Assembly (NCBI GenBank): GCA_028751875.1
Contig: CM054158.1
Location: forward strand, 391,001 to 455,000
Direction of reading: 5' to 3'
DNA: 64,000 nucleotides
Source: Rapana venosa
Taxonomy: Eukaryota; Mollusca; Gastropoda; Neogastropoda; Muricidae
Position 1 is the stretch's first letter. Every line of letters begins with the position of its first letter. Positions 37,986-52,507 of the stretch are shown here, piece by piece. Made by a program: the position numbers and the translations under genes. The notes below the pieces were generated by a model that saw nothing but the letters and a program-made list of their open reading frames with translations, was not told where the DNA came from and made no database searches.

Positions 37986-39728
37986 GCATGTTAACGTGAC
38001 AACATTATGAATAAATATGGATACAAAATCAAAGTTGTGGTAAATGTAAAGCATATGTTGTAGTGCTACTTTATTATGTTCCATTCAGATGCACTTGTTA
38101 TATATGATGATCCTGAAGGATCAGCAAAAATATGAATACTTGTATTGGAATTTCATTTTTTTGAATGGGAGCTAGCTTAATAGACCATTAACTAAAACTT
38201 CAAGAAACAAAAAACCACTCACAAAGACTTTGCAACAAAAAAAAATCATGAAATTGATTAAAAGCATACTTTATATTATGTCGCAGCATAAAATAAATGA
38301 TAAAGCGACATTCAAAATTTGACAAAATTAAGGCAAAAATGTTGATGTCAAATTATTATATGCAAAACAGAGTCACTGACAAAGACACAAAGAAGGTGAA
38401 CAAAAAATCAGAAAAGAAAGAAGAAAAAAAAAGAATAACAAAACATAAAGATATAAAGATGTATTTTAAAACAGTTTATTACAGCTTGCATTTCAAATAC
38501 AATCTCAAAAAGAGGCAAAGGAAGAGAAAGAGAGAGAGAGAGAGATTGAGAGAGAGCTAGACAGAGAGACAGAGAGACAGAGACAGGACGGAGAGTCAAT
38601 ATGTGTAAACAAATTTTAAAAAAAGATAAAAAGGCAAGAGATGAGATGGACAATCAGGATGAAAAACCAATAGAATTCACAGAGGCGGTTATAAGTGAAA
38701 AGCCGGACTAAAATACACACTGACTTCAGCACAAGAAGTGGTTTCACTCGCATCCAAAGTTCAAACAAAAGCTGATAGCCTAAATAATATATATAAACCA
38801 TGAACAGTGCAGGTATAACTTAGTAGTAGAGAATACTTCCTAGGCAACATGTTAAATAGTGTCTATTTCATTTTTTAAATTTTTTTTATCAAATACAACT
38901 TTATCCACAACAAAGGAAAAATAACATAGACAAATACAAAATCCCAAATAGCCCAACAACCCCCCCCCCCAAAAAAAAAAAACAACAAAAAAACCAACAA
39001 CAACAAAACAAACACACCAAACAAAACACCAGCTAAATAAAAAGGAGAAATAAGGAGAAGAGAATAAAAAAAAAAGTGAAATATTTAAAGAAAAAAAGGT
39101 ATATCAAACTACATTAGCAATCTCAAGACAAACATGGGTATCAGGCACTTTCAGATCAACAAAGTGGCTTCTTCTCTGCTTACGGCATACTTGCATAGAC
39201 TGAACAAACATGGATAAACAACAGAATACATAGGATGAAGACTAAACCAAGTTTTTTATTTTAAACTGTCTTTATAGAAACTGAAATTTAGCAAAGTTGA
39301 AATTCCCTCCTCTTGAAAAAAGAAAGCATTGTAGATATTTTTTTTTAAAAATCACCAACAGGCATAGGTAGATGCATAGATAGATTACAAATAAATGTTT
39401 GGAGTAATAAACACATAAAAAATGCATCAAAAGCTCAGTTAAGGATGCCATAAGTGGCAGCTATGTCAGGTCAAAATAGAAAATAAAATATAAAAATAGA
39501 ATATAGCATTTTATATTAAAAGATAATCACTGCACTCAAAACTGGGTGGTTTTTGGTTTAAACAAATGTGTTGCGTATTATTTTCAATATAAACTGAATA
39601 CTGTAATACTAAACTGACAAAAAGATCTCATTTATGGCAAAGAAGAATTATATATGGATCCCACATAGACCACACATACCCAACCACACAACACACACAC
39701 ACACACACACACACTCATCACTCACTCA

Positions 39729-39802
<74 letters not shown>

Positions 39803-40801
39803 TACAGATGCACAGCCTATAGGGACTGCTAAGAATAAGACCTACAAAGGACAAACAATAGAAGAAATCAATTGTCTAATGAGGACAAGGGAGTTGGGAG
39901 GGGGGTATCATGGGGTATCAGGGGTAGGGGGGAATATCAGAGACAGTTAAGTTACCATGAGTCTATGAACAATGAACATGTAATTAACAGACACACAAAA
40001 ACATCATTTCCTCTTCATTGATCTCAATCATTATTCTGTGTTTCACTACTGGGAGAAAGAACACAAAATGGAGGAGAGGGTGATGTAATACACATAAACC
40101 ATGTTGTCAAACAACAACACCTGTTTTACACTACTACAACAACAACAACACATCATGGATCCCTTAACAAACTCCATATATGCCAATATATACCTAACAT
40201 ACATAACACACACTTGCATGCACACACCTACACTCACGAGTGTGTGCACATGTGCATGCACACGCACACACATACACATGCACACACACACTTACACAAA
40301 TCAGTAACATGATTCTTAGTACACACATTAACAAATACAATATTAATATACATAAATACTACAGTAACAAATACCATATCAACAAACATACATACTAATC
40401 TATCATCACCCTGAAAACAAAACAAAACCATTCAACATACCCAATAAAAACAATAATCCTACCCTTCCCCCTCCCTTAAAAATGATAGGAATTGAAATGA
40501 CACATGTAGATAATGAAGCCCATAAAAAATCCACAAGAACAAATAACCAAACAATACGCTGGAAGACAAAAAAAAAAAATGAAACCTACACCCAGCCAAC
40601 CACAAAATGACAACAACAACAAAAACAATGACAAAAAACAATGAAACTCAACATGCAGAACAATCACACTGACAAATCGAGGACTGATAAAACGAACAGA
40701 ACAAACAAGACAGACACAGACGAACAAACACAACGACAGGACAGACAATGACCGAGGGGTCAACTCCATGGTGATATTGTCTTTCCATATCAACTTGTAT
40801 T
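37986..40801. other. Region downstream of the UNC5-like gene, including its 3' UTR
   Basis: AT-rich unique DNA with GA (38525-38560) and CA (39690-39801) microsatellites. The 3' UTR of the minus-strand gene must begin at 40801 and run leftwards. Minus-strand AATAAA candidates exist (for example near 39255 and 38475) but I cannot choose among them. Confidence 0.5.
39690..39801. repeat. CA microsatellite
   Basis: About 110 bases of CA with a short CACT interruption. Confidence 0.92.
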
Positions 40802-40884
40802 CTATCTCCATGTCACCAGCAGCCACACAGCACTAAGTAGCATCGTCAGCAACATCGAAGCTTGTACACAGCTTGCATGCCCAC
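40802..40884 (-). CDS. Terminal exon: GPI-signal-like hydrophobic tail and stop
   Basis: Acceptor TTTTTTTTCAG|GTGGGC has a strong pyrimidine tract; phase 1. After GGHASC, with small residues suitable as a cleavage site, come about 17 mostly hydrophobic residues (MLLTMLLSAVWLLV), then TWR and TAG. A hydrophobic end with almost nothing after it is the classic GPI-attachment signal, and would be unusual for a type I receptor. The 3' UTR must lie below 40802; no clear poly(A) site was chosen. Confidence 0.75.
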
Positions 40885-42718
40885 CTGAAAAAAAACAACG
40901 AAACAAAACAATCCATGAATTATTTAACTATGGAAGCTTTCTTTGTCTTGTGATGGAGGGAAACAGGATCAGGAAACCAATAACAACTCCCTGATGATAA
41001 AAAATCATTGGGAAAAAAATGATGATGATGATAATGATGATGGTGGTGACAATGATGATGACAATGGTGATGATGACACGATGATGATAATGATGACAAC
41101 GATGATGATGATAATGACAGTGATGATGAATGATGATAACAGTGATGATGACAACAAGAAAGATGCCTGCTGCTGAGGAGGAGGATGTTGATGATGATGA
41201 CGATGGTGATGATGACGATGATGATGACGACAATGATGATGATGACGACGACGATGATGATGATGATGATGGCTGGTTCCTTGATGCAAGGATCATGGTT
41301 TCAGTTTCTTAACACCCTGTGGTAACCAAAGAGGCCAATGCAAAACAAAACAAAACAAAAAACCCCAACAAACCCCGACTAAGAAACACTATATTAATAC
41401 CTTGGTTCAGTCTCATCCAAAGAACTTTGGAGGTGGGGGGGGGGGGGGGGGGGGAGTGGAGTCAGCACTGTGGTTAATTCCAGGAGAAAAATCTTGATTG
41501 GGATTGGAACCCAGGTCAGCAGATCATGGGCGGAATGCACAATGCTTTAACCACCAGGGTATCCTATCCCTGTGTGGTTTGCATGTGTATGTGTACGTGT
41601 GTGCACATGAAACCTGTGTTTATACACGTGTATGTATGTTTGTATCTGTGCACATGTTAATGTGAATGGCTGCATAGGAAGGGAGGAGGACAAGGGTAGG
41701 GAGGGAAGTCAGAGAGCAAAAGAAAATTGTTGATATATGAGCTGAAAATCTTCAGATGGGCATGACTGCAGCAACACTTCATTCAATTCTATGTTGTTTA
41801 CACCCCTACCAACCATGAAAACTATATCAGGTCTGTCTATAGCCTAATTCAGTTTAAGTGACTCCAATTACAATCAAAACCAACACCACCTAATCCCTTA
41901 AAATATCCATCAGTCAGAAGAAAAAGACAAAGTCTTTAGTCATTTCACATTTTCAGGCCAACAAAATCAGAACATGCTGAAGACACCAGCTCTTCTGCTT
42001 AATTTATCATTCCTAGATTACAATAAAGCATAAAGGAGATACAGAACACTTTAAAATGAAAAAAAACCCAACTAATTAAAAAATGCCATGGGGGGGGGGG
42101 GGGGGGGGGCAAAATCACACTGCAGAATGCCTACCCAGGGGTTTACAACATCAATACCTGATCGATAGAAATAACAACAAAACAGACAAATAATGTCAAA
42201 TAATATCTGAGAAAAAAAAGTTGTCAGATTACCTTGAAAAAAAGGCAGGAGAATGGACTGGGAAAGCAGAAAATAAGCAAGAGGAGAAGGTACTAGAAAG
42301 GTAAGGGAAAAACAAAGAGAGTGGTAGAAAAGGGAAATTTCTAGCACAGGGCATGACTAGAATAAAGAGAGTGATAGAAAAGGGGAACAAAGTCTGTGTT
42401 ACCCTTATCGCTGTCTGTGGACTCCCCATGGGCACCGCCCTCTTCTGGATCCGCTTCTTCAGCTTTTCCTTCCTGCAAGTGGTCCTTCCCATCCTCACCT
42501 GTCAGCCCAGACCAAACCCTTTGTCAGTTATTGGCCTACACAGCAAAGGGCGAAGACTTACATACAGTTATTCCTTTATTCAGATGATTTTTGTTGTTGT
42601 TGTTCCTTGGTATGAGCTCCCAGGTTTGCCACTGGTGAGATTTTGCGTATGTGACCGTTTTTTGCCCACCATGAAGGTAGACACATTCCGACTTTGGGGG
42701 ATGTATGATGAGTATGAA

Positions 42719-42749
<31 letters not shown>

Positions 42750-45700
42750 TCTATCTATCATGTCTTCTATCTACTTACCTACTCAACTTTTCATTTTTAT
42801 GCTAAACTATAATCAACTTACTATTTATTCTTTATTCATATATTTTTGTCATATTCCATTGGATAGTCCGTTGGCACGTGTGAATTTGCTTTGGGTGACG
42901 TTTTTGCCAAACTCATGGGCCCCATTCCAGATATCGGGGATTTGAACCATGACTTCATACCTAGGTATTGAATCTATCAACTGATCTTAATCCTATCGGC
43001 TATACCTCTTTAGATAATGAATATAGCATGTCTCTTTATTATATCTACTTGTGTCATATTTTTATAACATACACATGATTAAGGTACAAAAGTCTGCATT
43101 TGAAAGTTGGCTGGGAGATTGTAAAATGCTCATCGGTTCATTTAGTCCATCGAGTTTGGTACATCTCATCATGGGCTTAAGCAACTGGTCTTCCACCTCA
43201 TAATGTGCTCATTTGGAGTAAAAGTAGTGTACTTTTTTTACACCCGTCGTGGGATCGTGTTTTGTAATTTGTCCATCTGTTCCCACAGGCACAAAAGGTC
43301 TTCTTCTCCTTCATCATCCAACGCTCAGACAGCAACTACTGTTGTCTGTTATATGATCGAAAATGCGTTGTGGTGCCGTTCAAGTCAGGTCCAGCACATC
43401 CACTTCAGCATGGGGAGAGAGTCCGTTATCTTTTAAGTCCTTCTGGGGAAAAAAGGCAGGAGAATGACCACGAAGGACAAGGAGGAGGAGACAGGAAGAA
43501 AAGGAACAAGGTAGAAACAAAGCGAGTGATAGAAAAGAGGAAATTTCTAGCACAGAACTTCCAGAATGTGGGGGTGCTGTTTATACTGATAGGCATCCCC
43601 ACAGGAGAAGAAAAGGAATGAAAACACAGCGTTTAACCACCCGGCTTCAGCCTCCATAGGAAGTGATGGAAAGGGGAGAAAGTCTGACCTTCTGCAGAGG
43701 GGTTGCAGGTCATCTGTGCCAGGGTGTCCAGGGAATTGAGGTCTTCCTCCACATCGCCCACGCCACAGTCACTGACAGCCTGTCGCGTGCACTGCATGGT
43801 GTCCTCTACGTAGCTGTAACAGCCATGTAACAACAGTAACACAAGGTGGAGAGAGAAGAGAGAGAGAGAAGGAGATGAGAAAGGAGACGTTAGCTCATAG
43901 GAAGAAATGAGGAAAGTGTGGGTGTGTGTTTCTTCTTTAATTAATATTTTTCACATTAAGGTATTCACCACATAGACAGTCTGATGTGTGGTGCACGCTG
44001 TGGTTCGTCTTAATTAACATCTTTCACATTAAGTGATATTAATCAAAAGAGTGTGTGTGTGTGTGCGTGCATGCATGCGCGAACGTAAGTGTGTGCGTGC
44101 GTGTGTGTGTGTGTGCGTGCATGCATGTTTGGGTCTGTGTCTGTGTGTGGAGTTGCTAATACAACAAGAGCTAGATAAGTCAATAATTATGAAATATGAT
44201 GACAAACTTCAAAAACTGTACATGATACTTTAAACATGACATAAGTGATAATAGCACAGTGATGGTACTGGTCTGAGTCTGCAGTGTAGAACACTTTTGC
44301 ATTTTATTTTAAATAACTACTTGTAAACAGGCCCTTCTCACAAGACTGAAAACTATTTCATAAAACAGACATGGTGAGTTTTCATGAGAAACAGATGTTC
44401 AACTCCACCTCGGAGACAACAATATGTTTAATCAGACTTCTTTTCTTTCTTTTTTTCTTTTATTTCAATGATAAAGGAATAAACACACATATTTTTACAT
44501 CCTGTCCCCATAAGCATGCAGCTTCCTCATCTGTTCCCACTGACACACAATGGCCTATTTATCTAAAAAGTGGAAGAAGTTTAACTTGTGCACAAGATGT
44601 TCTGTGTGCAATCGCACCTAACAACATTGGTCTCATCCAAAGGACTTTTGGGCGAAGTGGAGTCAGTACTGATATTAACTCCAGAAAAAAATCTCCTCAA
44701 ATGGGATTTGAACCCAGGTGATAGATCACAAGAACAATAGGTAACTTCTAACCACCAGTATATCCTAGTCCTGCTGTCATAATTATGTTTAAAGTCTGTT
44801 CATATTTAGTGATATTAAAACTGATAAAAAATGCCCATCATTTATTTTATTTTATTCTTTTATATCGATGATGATGGAATCCAGTCCCTGTGTGTATGCG
44901 GTTTTGTACATTCTGTCATCTGTTCATGGATGTGTTAATGCACAATAAATCATAACAGCCTGATTTTATTATTTTTATTTTATTCTTTTATATCGAGGAT
45001 AATGGAATAAGCACTTATGTGCTTTTTAACATCTAGTCCCTGTGTGTATGCAGTTTTGTATATTCTGTCATCTGTTCCCACTGGCACACAATGACCTACT
45101 CTTCGGAAAAGTGGGAACAGCATTTAACATGTGCGCAAGATGTTCCACCTGCGTTTGCACACAGGGCCTCTGTTTATAGTCTCATCCGAAGGACTTTTGG
45201 GGAGAGTGGAGTCTGCATTGATGTTAACTCCAGGGGGAAAAAATCCCATTGAACGGAATCGAACCCAGGTTGTCAGATTGCAAGTGCAATGTTCTGACCA
45301 CTAGGCTATCCTGTCTCCAAGGCAGGCAGGCAGGCAGGCAGGTAAACTACTTACGGGCACCAGAGGGAGGCCTGCACGATGTTGCCCAGGATGGTGGTCT
45401 GTTCGATGGGCAGGTCACACTGGGAGAAACTGGAGCACTGTTTGGCCCAGTCCTGGTCCACCACTGAAACACAGGCCACTTGGTGAGTGATAGAGGACAC
45501 TAGTCTTGTAGTGTGGTGTGCTGTAGGCCACTTGGTGAGTGATAGAGGACACTAGTCTTGTAGTGTGGTGTGGTGTGGTGTGCTGTGCTGTGTAGTGTTG
45601 CGTGGTGTGGCGTTTGGTGTGGTGTGATGTGGTGTGGTGGGTGGTGTACTGTGCTGTGGTGTCGTGTGTAGTGTTGCGTGGTGTGGTGTTTGGTGTTGTG

Positions 45701-47396
45701 TGGTGTGCTGTGCTGTGTAGTGTGTGTTGGTGGTGTGGTGTGGTGTGGTATGGTTGTGTGTGTTGCGTTGTTGTTGGGGTGTTGCATTGCATTAAACTGT
45801 TTTGCTTTTGTAATAGTAATGTGTTGCATTGTGTTATATTGTATTGTACTGTATTGTACTGTACTGTGCTCTACTTCATTGTACTGCATTGTACTATACT
45901 GTATTGTACTGTGCTGTTCTGTACCATACTGTATATCATTTTCAGTCAAACCAGATTTCTCAAAGCATAAATTTGGCATGCCCATCCTGGGGAAAGCAAG
46001 CCACCACAAGAATAGAAAGCAAGAAAACAAAGATGAAAAGGCCCCGAAACATACACAAAAACATCCATATAAACAAAAACAGCTGCTTGGTCCAAGCCAA
46101 AAGCTTTATCACTTTTCATATAAACAAAGTGCTAAGTTCTACATTAAAATGTTATTATGCTTTGAAATGTAATGTTAATATTGTCTTTATCCATGACAAG
46201 CTCTGAGCATAACAAAATGCACTCTCCTTTAAAGGAACAAAAATGTCCTTTAAAACTGGAGTATAGCTGCTTACAGGGCGAGGTCCTTAAACACACCTAC
46301 CGCACACATAAACCTTTACTTATGGTCTCACAGTGATTTCCAAGCTGTAATGAGTGACACAGAATGCATATTCTGGGTGAATCCCAGGGTGTTAAGCTGG
46401 GGAACGTCCAACAAGCACAAAGTTGCACTAACTCACTAGTTACCTCACCTCTTTCACAGTAGTCTTCAAACCACACCGCCAAATCAGTCAGGGAGGTGTC
46501 AGGGTTGTCTTGGGGAATGCCACACGTCTCAGCAGCGCTCTCCGCACATCTCAGAAAACTGTGGATGCCCCTGCATTCAGAAATGATACATTATTATTTC
46601 GTGTGTGCATGTGTGTGTGTCAGTGTGTGTGTGTGTGTGTCTGTGTGTGTTGTGTGTCAGTGTGTGTCAGTGTGTGTGTGTGTCAGTGTGTGTGTCTCAG
46701 CGTGTGTGTGTGTCTGTGTGTATTAGTGCATGTGTATGTATGTGCATGTGAATATGGGCATGCATGCACGCATGTATGCATATGTGCATAGGTGTGCTGG
46801 CAAGCATGCTACATTTTCTTGGTACACTTCAGTTTATGTATTCAAACCTCATAATCATCATTTTCAACCAAGCACCTTCCCTCTCCCACCACCTTGTTCA
46901 GTTTCTTCTCCCCCGAGTACTGAGATCAAATCTTTGGACAACCGGATTGTTATGCACTTTAGAATTCATTCATTCATACATTCATTCATTCAATTATTCA
47001 TTCATAGCAATACTAAAAAGACATGTAAGCAGAAAGGGGGAGCACAGCTGTCACCCCCCCCCCCCCACCCCCAGTATTTTCAGCTACTCTCAGCTGCTAT
47101 CCCATCCCAATGCAGCTGGGACCAGTCAGTGCTTATTATAGCAGGTTCTGACCACACTTAGAAAACCAGGCAGGTGAAAGAAAGGGAGGGCTGTGGGGAA
47201 AATAGAAAGGGGTATGACAGTGGAACACTTCCTCCAGACCTGTCCAACACACCAAAACCTGAGGGCTGATATCTGACCTACTGACCTGCCGATGAGGGAC
47301 AGACTCTTTGGACCCCTGAAGGACCTTCAATGCATGACAGTACTTCTCAGGGCCTCAGGAGTTACTGTCTGAGAGTTAAAGGAAGAAGAAGAAGAA

Positions 47397-47427
<31 letters not shown>

Positions 47428-50400
47428 AAGAAGAAGAAGAAGAAGAAAAGAAGAAGAAGAAGAAGAGGGGTATGCTACTTCAATCACAAGCCTTGAACAC
47501 TTGATTGAGTTATGCTGTTTTTGCATACTGCCAGGTGGGGTGGGGGTGGGGGGGGATACTCACTCGCACAGGATCTCCATAGGTGTGGTTTCAGCATCAG
47601 CATTGGGTACCTGCTGATTGGAGTACTCTGACTGACAGTCCAGCAACTCCTGACAAACTCTGCTTCCTCCTGCAGGTAAATTCCAACACTTTTATTCTTC
47701 AACGACACATATTGACATGACAAGCTTAGCCATATTATGTATAAAGAAATAGATAGATTGGTGGATATACATATACCACACTTAACACACAAACCGGCAT
47801 ACATGAATACACTTGTAGTGTACACTCCCCCACCCACACACACACACACACATACACACACACACATGCCCATGTAAGCACCATGCATGCACACACACAC
47901 ACTCATGCAAGCATGGATGAGACTATAAACTGATGTCCCATGTGCGAACACACAGAGAATATCTTGCCTACACATTAAAACCCAATCCACTTTTCAGAAG
48001 AGTAGGTCATTGTGTGCCGGTGGGAATGGATGACAAAACTTACACAACAGCATACACATGGGGACTGGGTGTAAAAAAGCACATGAGTGCTTATTCCATT
48101 ATCCTTGAAATAAAAGAACAAAATAAATAAATAAAATAAATAAACACACACATAGGCATGCTATCCTGGTATGGGATTTTCCTTATCAGAAAAAAGAGAC
48201 AATTTGTGACCAAACCTTAAAAAAGGGAAACATTAGAAAAAGCAGGAAAACCTGACAAACACTTGTAGTGCAGTCACAAAAGTGCAAGTAATCATGTTTT
48301 GACAGGCATCATTCAAAATGCTTTACACCATTGCTAAATATCAGAACAATAGTGATACTTGACCGATGACACCATTTTTCTATCCATTCATCAAGTTTTT
48401 CATACCATACTGAATTAGTAAACACAATGGTATAATGCAAACATTCCGCAAAAATTTACCAAAGCATACAATCATGGTAACACTCTTTGCAGATGTCAAA
48501 TGTAAATAATTTTTTTAAATAATACATAACTTGTATACTTTTATCATTTTGTTAAAGTAAGTTGAATTTTTCAGCTTGGATAAAAATCCTTTGTCATGAT
48601 AAGATTGAAAGGCCAAATCTACTGTGACTCCAATAGGTTAAGGAAGGAAAGAGAATGAATGAATGTTTGAATGATCTTTACTTTCCAAGGGTTACAGAGT
48701 AAGTATTCATATACATTTTTTCATCTGGCGGTTGCCCTGATCAGGGACTAACAAAATACAGAGAGAGAGAGACAGACAGACAGATAGACAGACAGACTGA
48801 CTGAAAGACAGACTGACTGAAAGACAGACTGACAGACACACAAAAACAGACAGATGCACAAAGACTAACAATCAGACTAACTGATAGAGACAGACAGACA
48901 GAAAAACAGACAGACAGACAAAGACATAGGCAGTGAGTGGGGGAAGGAGAGGACAGTCACAAAGACAGACAAACAGACAGAAAAACAGACATATACAGAC
49001 AAGAAACAAAGACACAGACAGTCATAAGGGACGAGGAGGAGAGTCATGAAGACAGACATGGAGAGAACAGGAGACAGACTCACCGCAGCCTTTCTCCACA
49101 ACTTTCCTGGTGGCATCTGCCGCGTCCATGGACTCCTTGTCCAAGACTCCTTGGCACTCCTCCAGGAACTTGGTCACGCACTCCTTGTAGCGCTGGGCAT
49201 TCCTGCCCATCACCGTTGTCATCATTGTTACTGTTGTTTGTCATCACAATCTTTAAGTGCACAGGTGTATTACTCTCTGGTCTCTCTCTCTCTCTCTCTG
49301 TCTGTCTGTCTCTGTCTGGCTGTCTGTTTCTCACATAGACATACACACACATGCACACACACACATGCATGCACACACACACAGACATACATACACCAAC
49401 CCACACACACTTTTCCCCTGGAGTTAACATCCACTCCCTCTAAAGTCCTTCAGATGATACTATAACCCCCAAAACCTTAAAAATTCATCAGATGATGCCA
49501 AGATTTAAACCCATGACATCATGAACTGGTGGGATTGAAGTCAAAGAAAAGAAAAAAATGGAATGGAGACAGAAGATGACAAAAGAAGAAAAAAGTATAA
49601 AGAAATAACGGAAGGAGAGAAGGAAGGAAAGACAGAAGGGACTGGGGGAGGGGAGGGGGAGGCCAACTGACCTGCATCCTGGAGAATCTGGTCCTGACAG
49701 TTCACGGGGCATGATGGCGGTGCAGGACTGGATCAGAGTCATGCAGTGCTGCTCTGGAGCTGTGAACACACACACACACACATAAAAAAGAGTCTCTTAC
49801 ACATACACACTACACTAGGTAAAGGTAAAGGTGTCCCATAACCTATGTGGCTGTAGGGGAGTGAGGTGTCAGAGACCTCAGCTGAATGTAACAAAACTGA
49901 CAGAAAAGATGACTTTGGAAAGATTTGACAGCTGTGCTGTGTCTGACGTTACAGGGAGGGATGAGAGTTCCATAGAGTAGGACTGAAACCAGGGTGTTCT
50001 CCATAAGTTTAGGCCAACTTTGACTTTGCAGAATATAAAAGGTAAAAATATGTTCTTTCGAGCCAGAAGGCCCATAGAGCCAGAGCTTATCCCGGTTTCT
50101 GTAGGTTAAGCGAACTGATGGTTTTTCACCACCCCTGTGACAGGACGCTAGTCTGTCGCCAGATACTTCCCCAGCAGAGCTGGTACCCACTTGTACACCT
50201 GGGTGGAGTGAGGAAAATAGGAGTAAAGTGTCTTTCCCAAAGGACACAACACCGAGCCGAGCGGGGATCGAACCCGCGACCTCTGGATCATGAGTTGACC
50301 GCCTAAACCACTCAACCACGGTGCCTCCTTATAAAAGGTAAAGGTGTTCCCATAACCTATGAGGTTGTAGGGGAACAAGGCACTAGAGACCTCAGCTTCT

Positions 50401-52440
50401 CTAGGGGTCAGCAAGTTGAGGGTGGCGGCCATCTCCTCTCTGTCACTGCTTTATCTTCCCTGAACCTAAAGAGGGCAGGTACCCATTGACAGCTGGGTGA
50501 ATTGGGTGACCGTACTGAAGCCAAGGATGCAGTAAACAGTCACCCATCAAGTGGTAACCACCCTCGATTCTGTTTAACATTAGTTTGCAGAAAGTGAATG
50601 CTCTGACCACTGAGCTATTCCATCCCCTACACTACACTACTATCATTAAATTGAACTTAGTAATATTGTATATTGTGATATTATCGAAACACTGAATAAA
50701 AAATTGTTTAGAAACAATGAGAAAAGGCACTCACTCATTTGTCCTGTGGTCCATGACACTGCAAAATAATAATAATAATAATAATATAAAAAATGGAATG
50801 TATACAGTGCCATATCTTGCACAGACAAATCAAAGCGCTTACACTCAACACATTCTTACACAATCATGCAACCAATAGCAATTAATAGTTCTAAAAAGTT
50901 CAAATGAACACACACACACACAAAAGTAACACACATATTATAGTATGTGCAAACACACAGAATGTGCATCTCCAAAATTTGTATGAAAGGTATTTAAATA
51001 TCTAGCCAAGAAGGAAGGTGGCCCGACAGTTAAGACGTTCACCTGCCTAACAAGTAAACCATGAGGTTCTGGGTTCTATTCCCAGCCTTGCCCTTTCTTC
51101 CCAGTTTGACAGGAAAATCACATTAAATGTCAAAGTCTTTTGGATGAAACCATGAACTGAGGCCCCATGTGCAAATGCATGCAGAAAATCTTGCACACAG
51201 GTTAAAAACCTTTTCTGCCTTTCAGAAGAGTAGGCCATGTTGTACTGGTAGAAATGGATGAATGTTTTTTTTCAAAAACATGCACACAGGTGTCCTGTTT
51301 AGACACCATTCCCAAAGCTGGCATGTGGCTACCTTCATGCTGATGGGGGGGGGGGGGGGGGGGGGGGGGGGATGGACAGGTGCATATGAAAAAAATCTCA
51401 CCAATGGTGAACCCCAGAGCTCTAGCCCTGGAACAAACAAAATAAAAAACACCCATCCCCCTCCCTATCTACCTGAGGATATACATCACTGCAACTTGTT
51501 TTCACAGCTCCAGATTTTGTAGCCATACATATATTATATAGAATACACCTCACCATCATATTAAACATTTTTTAAAGATACACATGACAAGGAAGCTTTT
51601 ATCTTAACAGCTATCAGTAAGAATGGATTTGTTTTCAATGATTAGTCTTGCATTATGCAGTTTTTGTTTCCTTTCAGAATGTACCTGTTCTCAGCAATCT
51701 AATACCTTAGAAACATTTGAATGCACTGACAAGTCCACATTTTCGTTTATATCATTCAACATACACACAGACACAGATACGCAGACACAGACACACACAG
51801 ACAACACACACACACAAACACACACACTCACACACACATTACACTCACACACACATGTACACACACATACACACACACACTCACCGTCATAATCAGGAGT
51901 GGTGGTACCAGGCTCTCCCTCAGGCTCTACTCCATCTGTCACTGGCATCCCTGTCACCAGCATGTCTCCCACTGCACACACACATGTACACATGCACGCA
52001 CACACCACACACACACCAGAGTATAATTTTAGATATGTGTGTGACAGATACTACAGCTGAGTAGTTAAGTTCCTTTGGCTTCAATCCCATGGGTGGTCCC
52101 TGAAATCTTTGGTTTGAATCCCAGCAGCATCTTATGACACAGCGGCATCTGGTGAATAATTATGGGTGGAGACTTTTACAATCTACTACGTCAACTTCAA
52201 GCACAGACCTGCCAGTGCCTTAATTCTCTTTCAGTATGTACACAGGCAGAAGATCAAATATGCATGTTAAAGATCCAATACTTGATGTCAGCAATCGGTG
52301 GGTTTTGAAAACATGAACATACCCAGCATACATCCCCAAAGACAGAATGCAGCTACCTTCATGGTGGGCAAAACCGGTCACATATACCAAAAATCTCACC
52401 ATTGGTGAACCTTGGAGGTCCAGCCAAGGAAAAAAAGGTT

Positions 52441-52507
<67 letters not shown>

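Noticed and set aside
41005..41312. Poly-Asp, poly-His and poly-Ser ORFs
   Set aside because: They are readings of a GAT/GAC microsatellite in an intron.
45500..46206. ORFs of 122-176 codons on both strands rich in Cys/Val or His/Thr
   Set aside because: They come from pentanucleotide repeats, and the flanking exons already join in phase without them.
49672..49759. Alternative frame of the first six-Cys exon with more Cys residues (CPVNCQDQ)
   Set aside because: It would leave the exon in phase 1, and the next exon then meets a stop; the chosen frame fits phases on both sides and keeps the module spacing.
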